Assembly: GCA_900753095.1 (NCBI GenBank) | Contig: CAADXT010000119.1 | Location: 1 to 5,945 of the forward strand | Direction of reading: 5' to 3' | DNA length: 5,945 bases | DNA from: Eggerthellaceae bacterium | Lineage (GTDB): Bacteria; Actinomycetota; Coriobacteriia; Coriobacteriales; Eggerthellaceae | Shown: positions 5,338-5,945 of the stretch, one piece after another | How positions within the stretch are numbered: the first letter of the stretch is position 1 | Layout of the letters: each line of letters opens with the position of its first letter | Notes under the pieces: generated by a model | The model's database searches: none | What the model was told of the DNA's origin: nothing | The model's input: only the letters and a program-made list of their open reading frames with translations | Made by a program: the position numbers and the translations under genes

Positions 5338-5793
5338 ATGGGAGCAGTGCTGGAAGAAAAGCTCATAGCGGTTGCCACAGCGAGTGGGCTCGACATCGAC
5401 TCTGAGTTCGGTAAGGCCGTCTCGTTCGATATCTATCGTATTGTCGCAGGTGAAAGGCCTAAAGCGGAGTTTCTTGAGCGTAGAGAAGTGCCTGGCGCTG
5501 ACGAGCAAGGCGAACCTGAGCAGGGGCAGTGCGCGCCAGCACGTGGCTGTGGGAATGGCGGCTGCGGCAAGGGGCATGGCTGCGCTGGGCCCGCAAGCCC
5601 GCATCTGCAGGCGCGGCTCGATGCGGTTTCCGACTGCCTCTGCGTTCTGTGCGCCCATGCGGGCCCTGGGGCGAAGAAAGCTTTGGCTGCACAGGCTGTT
5701 ACCGTCTTCGACATAGCGTTGCCGGTCGAGCGCGCCTTGCCCAAGGTGGTTGCCTGGTATACGCGCAGCCCCAAAGCGCAGCGTGCGAAGTAG
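5338..5793 (+). CDS. Cys-rich NifX/NafY-type cofactor-binding protein (NifB C-terminal-like domain)
   Basis: This 151-residue protein matches the dinitrogenase Fe-Mo cofactor biosynthesis domain found in NifX, NafY and the C-terminus of NifB, which hold Fe-S cofactor precursors. Evidence is KLIAVATASGLDIDSEFGKAVSFDIYRI (residues 8-35, key: AVAT, FGKA, IY), an LERREVP strand (46-52), then DAVSDCLCVLCAHAGPGAKKAL (95-116) and a VFDIALPVERAL ending. In between is a Gly/Cys-rich insert with C65, C71, C76 and C82; with C100, C102 and C105 this gives seven cysteines. The usual HFG motif reads EFG (E23). The CxxC-like insert recalls the NifB C-terminal domain, suggesting that here it is a separate gene. 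The start is uncertain: the ATG at 5338 is 4 nt after the nifH stop with only a weak AAGG close by; a GTG at 5347 is possible. Coupled translation is likely. Confidence 0.78.
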   Translation: MGAVLEEKLIAVATASGLDIDSEFGKAVSFDIYRIVAGERPKAEFLERREVPGADEQGEPEQGQCAPARGCGNGGCGKGHGCAGPASPHLQARLDAVSDCLCVLCAHAGPGAKKALAAQAVTVFDIALPVERALPKVVAWYTRSPKAQRAK

Positions 5794-5826
5794 CAACTAT
5801 CAAAGACTAGAAGGGAAGTGACGGGG

Positions 5827-5945
5827 ATGCCCGCACCTTACGATGCTCTGGCGAAGGCTCACCCGTGCTTCGCCAGCGGGGGAAGGCCCGCGAACACGGG
5901 GCGCATCCATCTGCCTGTGAGCCCAGGCTGCAATATCGGCTGGCA
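5827..5945 (+). CDS. NifB-like radical SAM protein, N-terminal part only
   Basis: Only 39 codons lie in the window; the gene continues beyond 5945. Family relatives build the NifB-co Fe-S cofactor core from 4Fe-4S clusters. The start reads AKAHPCF (9-15), then GRIHLPVSPGCNIG (25-38), the pattern of NifB proteins (HPCF, R.HLPV.P.CNI.C). The ATG at 5827 has AAGGGAAG 8 nt upstream, and the preceding stop is 33 nt away, so it is probably in the same operon. The oddity is residue 39: the second cysteine of CX3CX2C is expected there, but the codon is TGG (Trp, 5941-5943). The third cysteine lies outside the window. It may be a true variant, an inactive copy, or a read error near the edge. Confidence 0.72.
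   Translation, partial: MPAPYDALAKAHPCFASGGRPANTGRIHLPVSPGCNIGW

Noticed and set aside
4479..5396. Long open frame on the - strand opposite nifH
   Set aside because: The + strand frame has the complete NifH signature; the opposite frame has no recognisable domain and reflects GC-rich codon use.
1..5945. CRISPR array, intact insertion sequence or integration site
   Set aside because: No regularly spaced repeats of CRISPR length, no transposase or integrase gene, and no tRNA-flanking duplication were found.

Overview
The window suggests a moderately high-GC anaerobic bacterium. The protein types and codon use are reminiscent of the Coriobacteriia (Eggerthellaceae-like), but this lineage call is an inference from sequence feel and gene content, not from a marker gene. 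All recognisable genes are on the + strand.

Region by region: positions 1-416 hold no convincing gene but are rich in hairpins. There are three terminator-like stem-loops, a long imperfect inverted repeat (92-190), and an imperfect tandem duplication (182-245 and 259-323). Next comes an RNA-metabolism pair, rlmB (417-1166, 23S rRNA ribose methyltransferase) and an overlapping Rae1/YacP-type NYN endoribonuclease (1159-1695), closed by a 15-bp terminator (1716-1750). A monocistronic family III CoA-transferase (1991-3226) follows, with a leader carrying a TATAAT box and short repeats, and its own strong terminator (3254-3288).

The last third is a probable operon starting near 3447: a divergent cysteine synthase-like PLP enzyme (3499-4482), a NifH-family Fe protein (4518-5333), a small Cys-rich NifX/NifB-C-terminal-like protein (5338-5793), and the start of a NifB-like radical SAM protein (from 5827, cut by the window end). 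Close spacing (35, 4 and 33 nt) and the lack of internal terminators suggest co-transcription.

Taken together, the operon looks like a nitrogenase-like (Nif/Nfl-type) system. The cysteine synthase-like enzyme could supply sulfur or cysteine, the Fe protein is the ATP-driven electron donor, and the NifX-like and NifB-like proteins would make or carry an Fe-S cofactor. Two features argue against assuming ordinary N2 fixation. The Fe protein has His instead of the nearly invariant Arg next to its cluster cysteine (the Arg that is ADP-ribosylated in classical NifH). The NifB-like reading frame has Trp where the second cysteine of the radical SAM CX3CX2C motif is expected. No catalytic component (NifDK/NifEN-like) is visible inside the window.
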